From Chamaecyparis obtusa (lineage: Eukaryota > Streptophyta > Pinopsida > Cupressales > Cupressaceae), in assembly GCA_027943335.1 (NCBI GenBank), contig BSBK01006385.1, positions 620,001-684,000 of the forward strand: 64,000 bases of DNA. Reading direction: 5' to 3'. This document shows positions 34,805-46,000 of the stretch, piece after piece. The translations under genes and the position numbers were made by a program. The notes below the pieces were generated by a model that saw only the letters and a list, made by a program, of their open reading frames with translations, did not search any database and was not told the origin of the DNA. Positions within the stretch are counted from its first letter, which is position 1. Each line of letters opens with the position of its first letter.

Positions 34805-35476
34805 ATTGTCAAAAGTGAGGGGACCTCATAATCGTACTTGGTATCCAAAATTTGGGACAAGATTGTCCAAGAAGATATCAAGCTTTTCAGACTCAGGTAA
34901 TTCATGTGGATACTTTGTGCATAGTTGTCTCCATCTCTAGAGAAATGTTAGGAGAGGCTCCCCTTGTCGTTGTTTCAAATTGTGAAGGTCTCAGATGTTG
35001 TCCCGATTATGAATATTGTGGGATTGATCATAACTCTTTTCATTTCGAGACTAACCATGACCTTGGTCATTTGGGGATTGCCCATGAATTTTGTTGAATT
35101 TGCCTCCCCTTGGGAAGTGGAATGGATCTCCCATCTTGTTGGTAGTATTCTGAGAGATTGTGAAAGAGTCGATAGGTTCAAAAGGATTAATAGGTTCAAT
35201 TCTAGAAAGTGACCCTTCGGAGTCTTGCTGGTCTTGAAACAATGGGTTATAATATTCTTGAAATAATAAGTCAGACTGTATCTGAAACAATGGATTGTAA
35301 TACTCTTGGAACGAGGAGAAATGTGAGGATCTCTCACAAAGTTTAGATTTCATAACAAATTCAGGATGACCTATGTCTTGATTATGAGGTTTAATTTGAT
35401 CTTGATTAGCATTCTGAATGGGATAAGTCTTGCCACTTTGAGTCGTGACAGTCATAGACGAAGGTGTAACGAGCAA
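34805..35476 (-). pseudogene. gag: gag region of inner Tat-related element
   Basis: Starts MLVTPSSMTVTTQSGKTYPI and shows two tandem FQEYYNPLFQ units. The capsid-core block GEPLLTFL-stop-RWRQLCTKYP, followed by SEKLDIFLDNLVPNFGYQV, aligns with element 1's GEPFLTFLQRWHQFFSKYP. One frame without frameshift joins it to the protease and third domain, about 1116 codons in all. Stops in this stretch are TAG or TGA only, lying around 34825-35053. Part of the capsid core seen in element 1 (the KYKG...DP...HIREF block) is missing, suggesting an internal deletion. Confidence 0.75.
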
Positions 35477-37642
35477 AGATTTGAGATAAAGCTAGACTCT
35501 GTCTCTAAGATAATGAAAAGGAGATAAATGGCTAGAACAGCCAAGATGCAAGATGAACCTGGTATGAATTGTCAAAAAGAGAAGTGGCTAGAACAGCCGA
35601 GATAAGACTATCACAACGTGAGGTACAAAAGCACAATGAGATAAGGTAGACTAATGAGAGACAATACGAGTCAAAGCGAAGATCGATCGATTCCTAACTC
35701 GAGACAACCAATTTCTGACAGTGAACGATAGGAAAATAGAAAAATAGATCACGAACAAAAAGGCAGATCAGATTTATGTCATTGATCAAGCACATAAGAT
35801 AGCAATCAAGGAGTTCAAGCAAACAGTCTTCAAGCAATGGGCAAGGGACAAAGAAACCTTGCACATGAACAAGAATAGTGACTTAGTATTTCTACTCCCT
35901 AAGGACTCTACTTGTGTATGTTCTTGAGAATGTTTTAGCAGGCATTTAGAACACAACAACATCCTAGCAAGTTGTCTACAAGGATATACATGGATTTTCT
36001 AAAGGGTGTCCTCGATATACGCAAGGTACGTGAGGCCCAAATCCATAGATGAGAAGAATTAGAAATCACATAGCCGGGGGGAGACGGTAACCCAAATCTC
36101 CTCCTTCACTTCTCAAAGGTATAAAGTTCTTTGAGGCTTAGCCAAGAGTGAAATCTAACTCATTCCCAAGAGAGGTGTCTTTGGATTCACCTCCCGATAT
36201 TTATACTCCGTTGGAACACGGGAGTTAAGGTCATCCCTTGAGGTGATGAAATCCCCAAGTAGGCCTTCTAAAAATAAAAAAGTAAGTAATTCACTATCAA
36301 AAGTATTGGGAAGCACTAAAGGTGGTGCATTTAACCCTTCAAGTAAATGTGAGGTGAGTCCACAAAGTGGTGCATTTAACTCCTCACACAAACTCAAAGT
36401 GAGTCCACACCCTAGAAAACAAGTGAGTTCCAAAAAGAAAAAAAGGGTTGCCAAGTGAAACAATTAACACTTCTTTCCTATAGACCCCTCCCCTTTAATG
36501 TGGCGCTGAGATTGCAACCACAAGGCAGAAATGAGGGGCCAGCAGATTACCGAGTCCAATAACCCAAGATAGCAATCTAGATCAATCACAAGTAATCTAA
36601 GACTGCTAATCAATACTACTCATAAGTGCAAGAGGGTTTGAATCATGAAATATTTAACTTTCCAAGTAAACATGAAGTGAGTCCACAAAGTGGTGCATTT
36701 AACTCTTCATGTAAACAAGGAATGAATCCATGCCCTCAATTACTCAATGAGATATTTGATATTGGAACCAAGGATTACTTATGGTTTAAACACAAGCATT
36801 CACTTACATAAACTTGTATGAAAGAAAATCTATGTTCATTCATTTCCCATTAAGAGCATCAATTAAAATGTGTCTATGAAAGCATGTAAACACTCAAGCC
36901 AAACACATGAGAGGTTCAATTTTAATCCAAAAATCCAAATGTTGTAGAGATGGAACAAAGTACCTCAAGTCCAAAGCTTTGTTTTAAACATTTTCCATGA
37001 AAGCAAGAGCACCTTCAAAACAACTTGTTAGACCAAGGTTAGCAAAATAAAAAATTAGATAATCTGCAAGAAAAATAGCTCATCAAATGGTAAAATCTGA
37101 AAATGAAACCAGCATGGTTGGATTAGGCTTGAAAAGACCTTTCCAATGATATATCACACTTAAAATTTTGATACCATTTGTGAAAATTTCAAAAAAAATG
37201 GGTGCCCGTTTTCCAGAGGCACGGATTTGAAAAATGCTAAAATTTTCAAAAATTTGAGAAAACTGAAAACAGCAAACAAAACTGACAAATCTAGAATTCT
37301 AGTCTCTGTCTATCATAGAATTTCACGCGAGTTAGTAAGAGGGCCATGCAAGAAGGTGCCAAACCTCGCGCGAAAAAGCACAAGCCTGCGTGAGAATGTA
37401 CAATAGCTCACGCGAGAACATACGACGGCTCACGTGAGAAAGCACAACGGCTCATGCGAGAAAGTGCAGGGTGTCACGCAATGATGCAAAAGCTCACGCG
37501 AGAGAGTGCTACAAGGAGCGAAACCTCGCACGGGGTGCTCTGGATTCTCGCACGAGAATCCGTACACAGACAGTATCGACGCACGACAGAGCTTAAATTC
37601 CTGAAAAAAAAATGATAATGAGGCCAAAAATTAGATTTTCTA
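35477..37642 (-). other. Leader of inner element with repeat blocks
   Basis: Untranslated region between PBS and gag (minus orientation). 36310-36420 and 36640-36735 hold four copies of a unit containing GTGAGTCCACAAAGTGGTGCATTTAAC. 37325-37560 holds a CpG-rich array described separately. I see no supported gene. Confidence 0.6.
37325..37560. repeat. CpG-rich CTCACGCGAGAA array
   Basis: About ten imperfect units of CTCACGCGAGAAAGCACAA, 20-25 bases each (variants CTCGCGCGAAAA, CTCACGTGAGAA, CTCATGCGAGAA, TCTCGCACGAGAAT), in otherwise AT-rich DNA. It lies about 80 bases inside the primer binding site. Confidence 0.8.
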
Positions 37643-37659
37643 CCCCACGGTGGGCGCCA
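37643..37659 (-). promoter_or_regulatory. Primer binding site of inner element
   Basis: On minus it reads TGGCGCCCACCGTGGGG, three bases from the LTR end. It starts TGG, as required to pair with a tRNA 3' CCA, and is of the kind seen in Tat-type plant elements. Which tRNA it uses I cannot settle by eye. Confidence 0.8.
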
Positions 37660-37662
37660 AAA

Positions 37663-38652
37663 TGTATGTGACTGAATGTGACCTCTAAATCAGACACAAG
37701 ACAACATGGTCATTATTCACTTGATAAGATTTGGGAGAGGGTATGAAGAACTCAATCCAAATTCCATGGTGAGGTGACCTGTTGCCTCCTATGTGAATGG
37801 GGTGTTTGAATACTCTCAGAATGAGAGCCAACAGCCAGGAGACCAACTCAACAATGGAGGATTTCCAAGAAGCAATAAAGATGAGCAAGAATTCAATTAA
37901 GCTAAGATGAAGTGCAATTTATCTAAGAGCTTGAAAATAAAGATGAGATGCAACTTAATCTAAGAACTTGAAACAAATATGATATTAAACTAAGAACAAA
38001 TAAGCAAATTTAGTCTAAAATGTGATGCAAAGATTATACTAATAATGAGATATTAATCTAATAAATGCAATAAAAAGCTTTGAAAACAATGAATCAAATG
38101 AGACTAAAAAAATGCCTATAGTGTAGATGCTCTCAAAAATTGCTCTCCTGAATGAGAAAAAAGAGGTTCATTAAATAGAGAAGCCCGGAGAGGAATGAAG
38201 AGTTTCTTGATTTGAAACTCCTGACTCTTCATTCCCCTTTGAGACAAAAAGGTATGAATTACTTAATAAAAAGAATGGAAAATGCCACACAGGCGGCCTT
38301 TCGAATATCTTGAATTATTAATTCAAAAAGGTGTGTCCATTCAAATATCAAGCAATTATTAATTCCTTTTTATGGGTAATTAGCTAAAGGGGGTGGATTT
38401 AATTTAATTAGAAAGCACTTAGGACTTTAGAATTAATTATCATAGGGGTAATTTAGCCAATTAAGTCTAAGACTTTAGGAATTAATATAGTGTTTGATTA
38501 TTGCAATTTATGGTCTTTGCAATTGACATCAAGTCAAATTAAGTCATGTAGGAGAGAAAATTGCCTAGGGAACTAGGACTTTGGTGATATAAAATTGAGA
38601 TAATGCACCAAAATTGATGAAATTAAATAGGTGCCAATTTTGGGGTATTGCA
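37663..38652 (-). repeat. 5' LTR of inner element (right side)
   Basis: 990 bases matching 28528-29523 with about 13 substitutions and a 6-base deletion near 38437. Confidence 0.93.
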
Positions 38653-38677
38653 AGTACCCTATCTTTCCATCCCATCA
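38653..38677 (+). repeat. 5' LTR of outer element, resumed end
   Basis: AGTACCCTATC then TTTCCATCCCATCA, matching 43036-43060. The first five bases are the target duplication of the inner element. Confidence 0.9.
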
Positions 38678-38679
38678 AT

Positions 38680-38691
38680 TGGTATCAAAGC
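38680..38691 (+). promoter_or_regulatory. Primer binding site of outer element
   Basis: TGGTATCAAAGC, initiator-Met tRNA type, two bases after the LTR CA. Confidence 0.85.
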
Positions 38692-38740
38692 TTAGATCTC
38701 TTATTAGACAGTTTAACCACTAAAGAGTGAAGATCTTACC

Positions 38741-41599
38741 ATGGAGAGATATAAGTTGGATAAGACAATAGAGAATCAAAAGATTCAGATGTAGATGTTC
38801 ATAGAGCAGTATAAGCAAGCTAAGGATGCATTGAAAAAGTTACTGGTTCAGAGGAAGAACTTGGCTATTCTAGAGAATGAGACTAGTTACCATGAAGAAG
38901 AGATTGATGATATATTTGACAACATTGGATCTAGTTCAGGAAGTATTTCTGATGGATCTGAAAGTGCAATCTCTAATTTGTCTGAAAAGAATCTTCACTT
39001 AACTAAAAAAGTGAAAGCCTTGAAAATTGGTCAAGAATCATTGATGGTGAGAATGATATATGTAATGAACAATGCTAGATAGGCTGAGCAAGAAAGGAAT
39101 CTAGTTGTTGAAAAGGCAAATACTAGAATAAAAATAGATCTTTTTATTGGTAAAATGACTAAGAAGTCTAGAAAGATGATGAAGACACTAATTGAATAGT
39201 TTGGAGATGAATCTGTCTCATCTGATGAGTCACCGGTTGAACCTACAACCGAAGGTCAATTACTGTTGACTGACAAAGCACATGACAGTGAAGAAACCAA
39301 GTCTGATAAAGAAAAAGATTCAATACCAGTTTCTCCCACTCCAGATCCAAAGAAGAGGCAGTTGCCAGTGTATTCTAGAGCACAAACAAGGTCAGCAACT
39401 GCAACTTCACCACCTTTGAAAAAGGGAGTTGTGAAGGTAACAAAGCCAAAGGCAGCTACACCGACCAAGACATATGAAAAAAGAGGAATCAAGGTTGTAG
39501 CTGAGGTACCAAGGAAAAGGAGAATATTGATTAGAGGAAAAGAAGACCTTGAAGATGAAGAAAATGACAAAAATCAGTTCAAGGTTGTTAGCAATAAGAA
39601 CAGAACAATTGATGAGGTTGATGCAGATATAATTAAAAATGGAGAACTCACAGATCCAGAACTTAGTCGATTTGACAACATGTCTACCAAGGATCAAAAT
39701 AAAATTGAGGAGGCAGTCATCCAGATGATGATAAGCTTCAAATGAGTTCCATTGGAATTTTCCAAACAATTGCCCAAGGCATTAGATGAGAGAATAAATC
39801 AGAAGTGGTCCTATGCCTTGGACATTGAAAATAAGATGAGGGATCAAGCCCTAGTTTTGGCAGCTCCAAATTTATCTCTTGATGCAATTAAGGATTATAT
39901 GGATACTTATTCTAGGAGATTCAGAGTAAAAGGTTGGGCTATGCAAGTATTAGATGAAAATATGGCAGATATTGATGAGTCTAGCCAACTCATCTGGACA
40001 TCAATCATTGTAGCAAAAGAGAAAGCTGAGAAGAATGCATTTCTAAATTTTTCTAAGAAGAGATAGAGATCAAAAGGAAAAGGCATCCACATAGATGATG
40101 CTGATTTGGAAAAGAAGACCAAAGAAACAAATGTATCACTTACCAAGGTGATTGATACAACGCTTGTCAATGAAGTAATAAGTATTTCATAGGATACACC
40201 AGATCCAATAGAGATCCAAATTAAGGAGAACAATGATGAAGATGTACTCATTGAGGACATTACTAATGGTGATCTTGATGATAGAGATGAAGATGAGGAT
40301 GTGAACATTGTACCAAACAATACACAAGATGAAGGACATGTTACTGAGTCGGCAATCACATCGTTACCAGGAGAACTTCCTATTCTTGTGGAAGCAGTTG
40401 AAATTTTATCACAGGAACAACCTGAAGGCTCAGACCCTGAGCAACTGAAGGATACAATAGGGGAACACGGAGAAGAGATACCAACTGACTCAAACAAGCC
40501 TGAAGAGAAAGAGGCAATAGAGATGGAAACTAAGGATCAAGATAATCCTAATGTAATTGAGGCCACTCCATCAAATAGTACATCAAAGGTTCTGACTCAG
40601 TCAACCAACACAAAGGTCACCGAGGAGTAGCAGAAGGAAGATACCATGTCAACCAAGCAAGTTACACAAAGCTCTAAGTTAAATGCAATCATACCATTCA
40701 AAATAAGCTCACCTCAAGAACTTGAGAAGAAGAAGAAGAAAAAGAAGCAAGGAAAAGGGCCGGTCACCTTAGAAGAAGTTATTGTTATACCAGAGTGTGA
40801 CCCAAGGACCCTAAGCCCTAAGGAATTGAGAAAATATGGGGAGATTTGTACAAGGAAGGAAACACAAGAAAAACTAAGACAAGAGTGCAAGAGAAAGGAA
40901 ATACTTGAAAATGTAAGAGATATCTTACAACCGGTCGTACTAGAGGTACACATAGATGAAGATACTCCAATAATGGACCAACTTGCTACACTTGCAGAAG
41001 AAATTAATGCCCTAGATGTAGAAGTAGAAAAGAGAATAGAAGAGAGGGAAGAATTTAAAATACAACATAAACTTGTAGAAAAGATCAACCAAGAAGTGGC
41101 AATCAATAAGGTAAAGTTATCTGAGGTAATAACTGACATTCAGTCTATTACTCAATTAATTAGTCAAATTTTGATAAAGCTATGCATTGTGGACACTTTC
41201 ACTACCAAGGTCAGTGAAAAGATAAACCAAATTGATAAAGAAATCCAACCCATTGCACATGCAGCCTTAACCAAGCCTCAAGCATTTTCCAAGCACATCT
41301 TGAAAGCTCAAGAACTCCGGTGGTTAAGAGAAAACCTCAAAAAGAAAGAAGAGATAATAAGTGACCAAGTCGTAGAATTGCAAACTGAGTTGCTTCCATA
41401 TTTAAAAATATTTGAGAAGCATACTGTCAAGGCACAAACGCTTGTTGTAACACCAAAATTTTTTGTGTTGGACAACATTTTTGACATGCATGCACAAGTC
41501 GGTCTTGAGCACATTGCTCTCACCAACTTGAAAGAGGAATGGGAAAACCTCTTGGAGTCATTGAAGAAAACCCATAAGCACATTTTTGATAAGCTGTAG
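38741..41599 (+). pseudogene. Single long unknown ORF of the outer element (about 952 codons, seven stops)
   Basis: One frame runs from the ATG at 38741 (MERYKLDKTIENQKIQM), 50 bases past the PBS, to the TAG at 41597, with no frameshift. It is broken at 38792, 39080, 39197, 39743, 40064, 40190 and 40628, all TAG or TGA. The N-terminus is coiled-coil and acidic. 39266-39745 is basic and Pro/Thr-rich. 39752-40066 is a compact helical block (LPKALDERINQKWSYALDIE). The C-terminal 317 residues (40646-41599) are Lys/Glu-rich with long heptad runs, opening with a KKKKKKK tract. I see no capsid core, zinc knuckle, protease, RT or integrase. It could be a diverged gag or a captured host gene; I do not recognise the family. 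Confidence 0.7.
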
Positions 41600-41817
41600 G
41601 TATACATTTTTGTATTTGGCATTAATATCAAAAAGGGGGAAACCATGTACATGCCAAATATGTAAATAAATGCTATGCATACTGCACAATACCGGGAGCA
41701 TGCACCGAGGGGGAGTATATAAATTTTTGTTGATAAGTATCTATGTCTATATGGCAGAGATAGAAAATATTTTGAGACATAAGGTCTATATACATTTAAG
41801 GTTTTGATACTAATGCC

Positions 41818-41829
41818 AAAGGGGGAGAT
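41818..41829 (+). promoter_or_regulatory. Polypurine tract of outer element
   Basis: AAAGGGGGAGAT directly before the TG of the 3' LTR. A second, similar tract, CAAAAAGGGGGAAA, lies at about 41629. Confidence 0.8.
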
Positions 41830-43060
41830 TGTTATCTCTATTTGAGTAGTAAATATTGTCATTAGTATCAAAGACATCGGTCGGTTACCTATGCTACTCT
41901 AGTCGGTAAAAGAAAGCACTTCAAGCTAGTTGGTCAAGTCCTTTACACTGAGTACCAGAGCAGTTTTACCGAGAAGCAGTGTACACTGATACTGGGCAAC
42001 AGTAAACACTAAGCAGACTAGACACCGAGCACCAATGTAACTACCGAGTAGTAGATATAGTGTTTACCGAGCATCACAAAAAATGACATAGTAATCAATA
42101 ATTGAACATTTATCTATGCAAACGGTTACAAAAAAATAAAAAAATGTTTTACCAAGATCGAGGATCATTTATTATAGATATATTCATTAATTGCGATGAT
42201 GATCTCTATGTAATTGCTAGATCTAGGTTAATTTTGTACACCGTATATCTTAGGGTTTTCTCTAAGATATTGTAACCTAATTTTGTTAAGCGGCATAAGT
42301 AGTATGCTATATAAATGTAATTCACATCATTTGTTGGTGTGTGTGAATGGAATGGAGTGTAGAAGTTCTTGAAGTATTAGCCAAATTCAAGATATCAGTT
42401 ATCAGACAAAGGAGAACAGAGTACAGAGATATTCAGATTAAGTAGAATCAGACAAGGCTACTGAGTAGTTCAGAGTTGAGATATTCACATGAAAAGGTGA
42501 TATCTATTCAGTATTTCATAGATTTGTATCAGTTGAGATAGAGTATTCAATTTGTAGATACTTTTTGTTATTTTATAATCATTGTAACAGAGAAACCTAA
42601 AATCTCTTAACAGAGTAGACCTAACAGTCTTTTATGTAAATATTTTTACCTAGTGTACACTCAAGTAGTGTTGTTAAAATCCTATAACTAGGTAGATCTA
42701 ATCGATCTGAAATGTTACTCCTAACAGGGTAAGATCACCAGAAGTGACCACCACTTGTAGCCCTAATAGGCAAACCTTTTCTATCTGTAGTAGTAAAGAA
42801 TTTATGGGTGTCATCCTCACCGTAGTTTTAACCTTCTAACAAGGGTTTCTGCATTACCAAAATACTTTTGTTATGTGATAGATATATTGTTGATTTCATG
42901 CTATTTACTTTTACAAGTTAACTGAATGAATGATACATACAATGGATTCAAGTTATATGTGAAGTTACTTATGTTTGTTGTCTAAGGTTTGAGAGTTGAA
43001 AGTTTTTGTGGGCACTGATTCACCCCTCCCCTCTCAGTACCCTATCTCTCCATCCCAACA
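41830..43060 (+). repeat. 3' LTR of outer element
   Basis: 1231 bases from TGTTATCTC to CCCAACA, followed by the GTTTG target duplication. The U5 end, GGGCACTGATTCACCCCTCC, is shared with the minus-strand LTR at 19.2 kb. Confidence 0.93.
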
Positions 43061-43065
43061 GTTTG
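43061..43065. other. Target-site duplication, right copy (outer element)
   Basis: GTTTG, as at 27314-27318. Confidence 0.9.
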
Positions 43066-46000
43066 TGAATTGGCCATTCATGTCACCCACCATTTTATTT
43101 GGGGACCCCAATCTACTTCATATTTTTAGTTCCCATTAATTGCATCAATCTTTTATCTAGTATGTTCATAGGCCCGCATTATTATTTCTCTACAATATTT
43201 TAGATTGTGTGTATTGCTCATCCCCTCCCATGGGTCAATTTGCATACCTAGTATCATTTTGACATTGGCAATTCCTTAGATTTTAAAAAATTCACGTAAT
43301 TTTTGTTCTCATCTTTAATCTACCTATGGTGACATTATTTTTTTTTCTTAACAAGCGTATTGTTGGTAATGACTATCTTATTTTCAGCCATATTATTTTG
43401 GTGGCTGCAACATTCATTTTGTTTTAGCATCATATTACTTCTTGGTTACGATCTTGCTAATCAATGTTTTTTTCACCTTTTACCCATGATATTAACATAT
43501 TATTCAATGGCCACTCAATTCATGATTTTGTTGCTATGTTTACTTTAAAAATGACGGGGAAGGGAATTCTCCAACCTCAAGATCGATGAAACCTCAAGGG
43601 GAAAATTGGCCAAAGGTTACCTCACTTCTACTAGCACTTTGGTGAGCTAGGGAGATTAAGTTCAATTAAGAGAGATTTAGAACTTAACTATGAATGAAAA
43701 TAAATAGAAATGGAAATAACTCTATGATATATGAAATGATAAAACTATTCGGTCTACTGGAAATGAAAGAGTAGATAGCCAAAATCAATTGGCCAACTTT
43801 ATTAAATCTCTATCCAATATTCCTACACAAGTGAAGGACTCTAGTATGGATGTCAAATGCCAACTGTGTGGTGTGAATGCATCCACTATGAACAATGTAT
43901 AGAAAATATACCCAAAACCTACAAGGAAACTTTAACTAGTTAATAAAAAATAAATAAAAAATACAGAAAGACAAGAATGTGATGCTCAAATGACAAGGGA
44001 AAGAAAAATCTTACAACCTCCCTATGTACAATACTCCTGATACACCAATCCAATCTCCTCTTCAAACCTACATACAAAATGGTAAGAAAAATATTGCGGC
44101 CATTGATTTAGAGGTCTTACAAAGTTAGACCTCCATTTTTGTGTTTTGACACCTCCATAGATAACCAAGATAGAGACATGATAGTGATATTACAATAAAT
44201 GATAAATGATAAAAGAATGAATTCTCAAGATACTAGAATATTCTTATCAAACAAAAGTAAATGGATGTGAGATAAATCCTCTTTGAATCCAAGAATCTAG
44301 ATATGTTTAAATTGAAGGAAGGAATGAGTTTGTGTATGTTGAAAGATGGTGGAGAAGGAAAACTAGTTAATCAATTAACTATGAAAACTATCCAAGATAG
44401 TCAAGAAGCTTGTGAAAGTGATCAAGAAGAAATTTGAATGACCAAGAAGTTGCAAAAAGAGGCCAAAATGAAGGTTTTAAGGAACCGAATTGATTCTTGA
44501 CATTGATGGCCTACCAAAGTAGGTTTTATACTGTTAGAAATAGTAAGTGTAACACTCCAATGACCACCTTTAGTTTGTAGATTTTTGGGATGAGTGCACA
44601 CCACCTAGAAATCTCTATAGTGTGCATGCATCCTTAATTGATATAGTCTACATGGTCAAGAATCTAGACAAAGAGGGTGAATAGGAAAGATGGGTGAAGT
44701 GAAGGCTTATTTGGAAACTTTACTTCAGCTAAAGAAAAGGTATCATGTGACAAAGAATCGAGCAAGGTGCAATTTATGGTTTTATATTTTGGCCCCATTT
44801 TAGTGAGTGTATCATTAGTGTAATGTGAGATAAAGTAAGGAGAAGAGATTATACCAAGATATGAAGGGTAAGTAGAATCTTCTATCCATGTAGAGTTTCC
44901 TGCTAGGGAAAATACGTAAACCTTCATGAGATCATACTAAGTTGCATCATAACATGTTAGCTATAGATAAATTTTTTATATGGAAAATTATTTCACATTT
45001 GATTGATTAATAATAAAGATAAAAATATGATGGTGATCATATATAGATTGTGAGATAGTGATCACCAAGATTTTTCTAGTACGGGTAGAAAGTTGTATTT
45101 AGCTAGATATACATATGATAGGGGGACAATATTTGGATAATGTTTTGCCCCCCACAAAGGAATATTAAAATAAGATAGGAGATTAGACCCCACCAAGATA
45201 ATTAGATAATATAAATAGTAGATTGGCCCCAAAAATGCAATAGATAAAAATAAGATAGTGGATTAGCCCCCACAAAGGTAACATATTAAAATAATTTTAA
45301 TTTTTTTTGAAACACATGTTGTAGGTATAATAGACCCCCCCCCAAAAAAATAAAAATAAAAATGGAAACTATTGTGAAAAGATGAAAAAAATTCATTCTA
45401 AGGAGACAAAAGATGTTGTAGCATGTCAAGATAGTAATATGTTCCATGGAATGCCACCCTACCACAAATGGAACATGATATCCATGACATCAAAACATAA
45501 AAATAGACAAGGGTATCTGACTATCAGAAGAACCTGTAATAATGAAAATTTATTAATTTATAGCTAGTTATGAAAGATACTCATTATGGCCCCAGTTTTT
45601 TTTGGATCCAAACAAGAGGACATGAAGACAAGGAAAAAAATAAATTCGAGTCAACATGGAAGATGACCTAAATGCCCCCAATTTTTTGAATCATCTCTAA
45701 ATGTAAAAAATAAAGATATGACAAATAGAAGAAAAATATAACAAATAGAGGAAGTGTATGACATTCAAACCCCTATTTCCAAGTACCAATTGAATAAATT
45801 ATGTCGCTCAAGAGGGAAAACCATTAAAAGATAAGAATGGGGGAAAACAAATAATCACATTCTATTCTATAGATAAAGAAGAGTTAACTACCTTAGAGAT
45901 CTTCTACAATAAGATCACCATCATCCTAATTTTGATCATAGGGGGAGGGAGGTTGAGCCTAAAGAGGAACAACCAATATCTTACCACCATGTGCCACACC

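Larger units (their letters stand above)
28528..38652 (-). mobile_element. Inner nested LTR element, Tat-related, non-autonomous
   Basis: Identical LTR ends (TGTATGTGAC ... GGTATT(A/G)CA) at 28528-29523 and 37663-38652, flanked by AGTAC. The polypurine tract next to the left LTR and the primer site next to the right LTR both read on minus, so the element points leftwards. Gag, a defective protease and a third domain lie in one minus-strand frame from 35476 to 32129, but RT, RNase H and integrase are absent. About 13 substitutions and one 6-base gap separate the LTRs (about 1.3%), so it is younger than its host element. Confidence 0.93.
27319..43060 (+). mobile_element. Outer LTR retrotransposon lacking polymerase, split by a nested element
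   Basis: Both ends are exact: TG at 27319, CA at 43060, with GTTTG duplicated on each side. The 5' LTR is interrupted at 28527 by another element and resumes at 38653. It ends at 38677, followed by a Met-type PBS at 38680, one long broken ORF, a polypurine tract and the 3' LTR. No RT, integrase or protease motif is visible, so it must have moved with help from another element. By eye the LTRs differ by several percent, clearly more than those of the nested element, in line with it being older. Confidence 0.92.

Noticed and set aside
39907..40497. Ser-rich minus-strand frame of 196 codons, and similar ones at 40714-41139 and 41308-41877
   Set aside because: Antisense shadows of the long plus-strand ORF of the outer element, and Ser runs are the mirror of its acidic codons.
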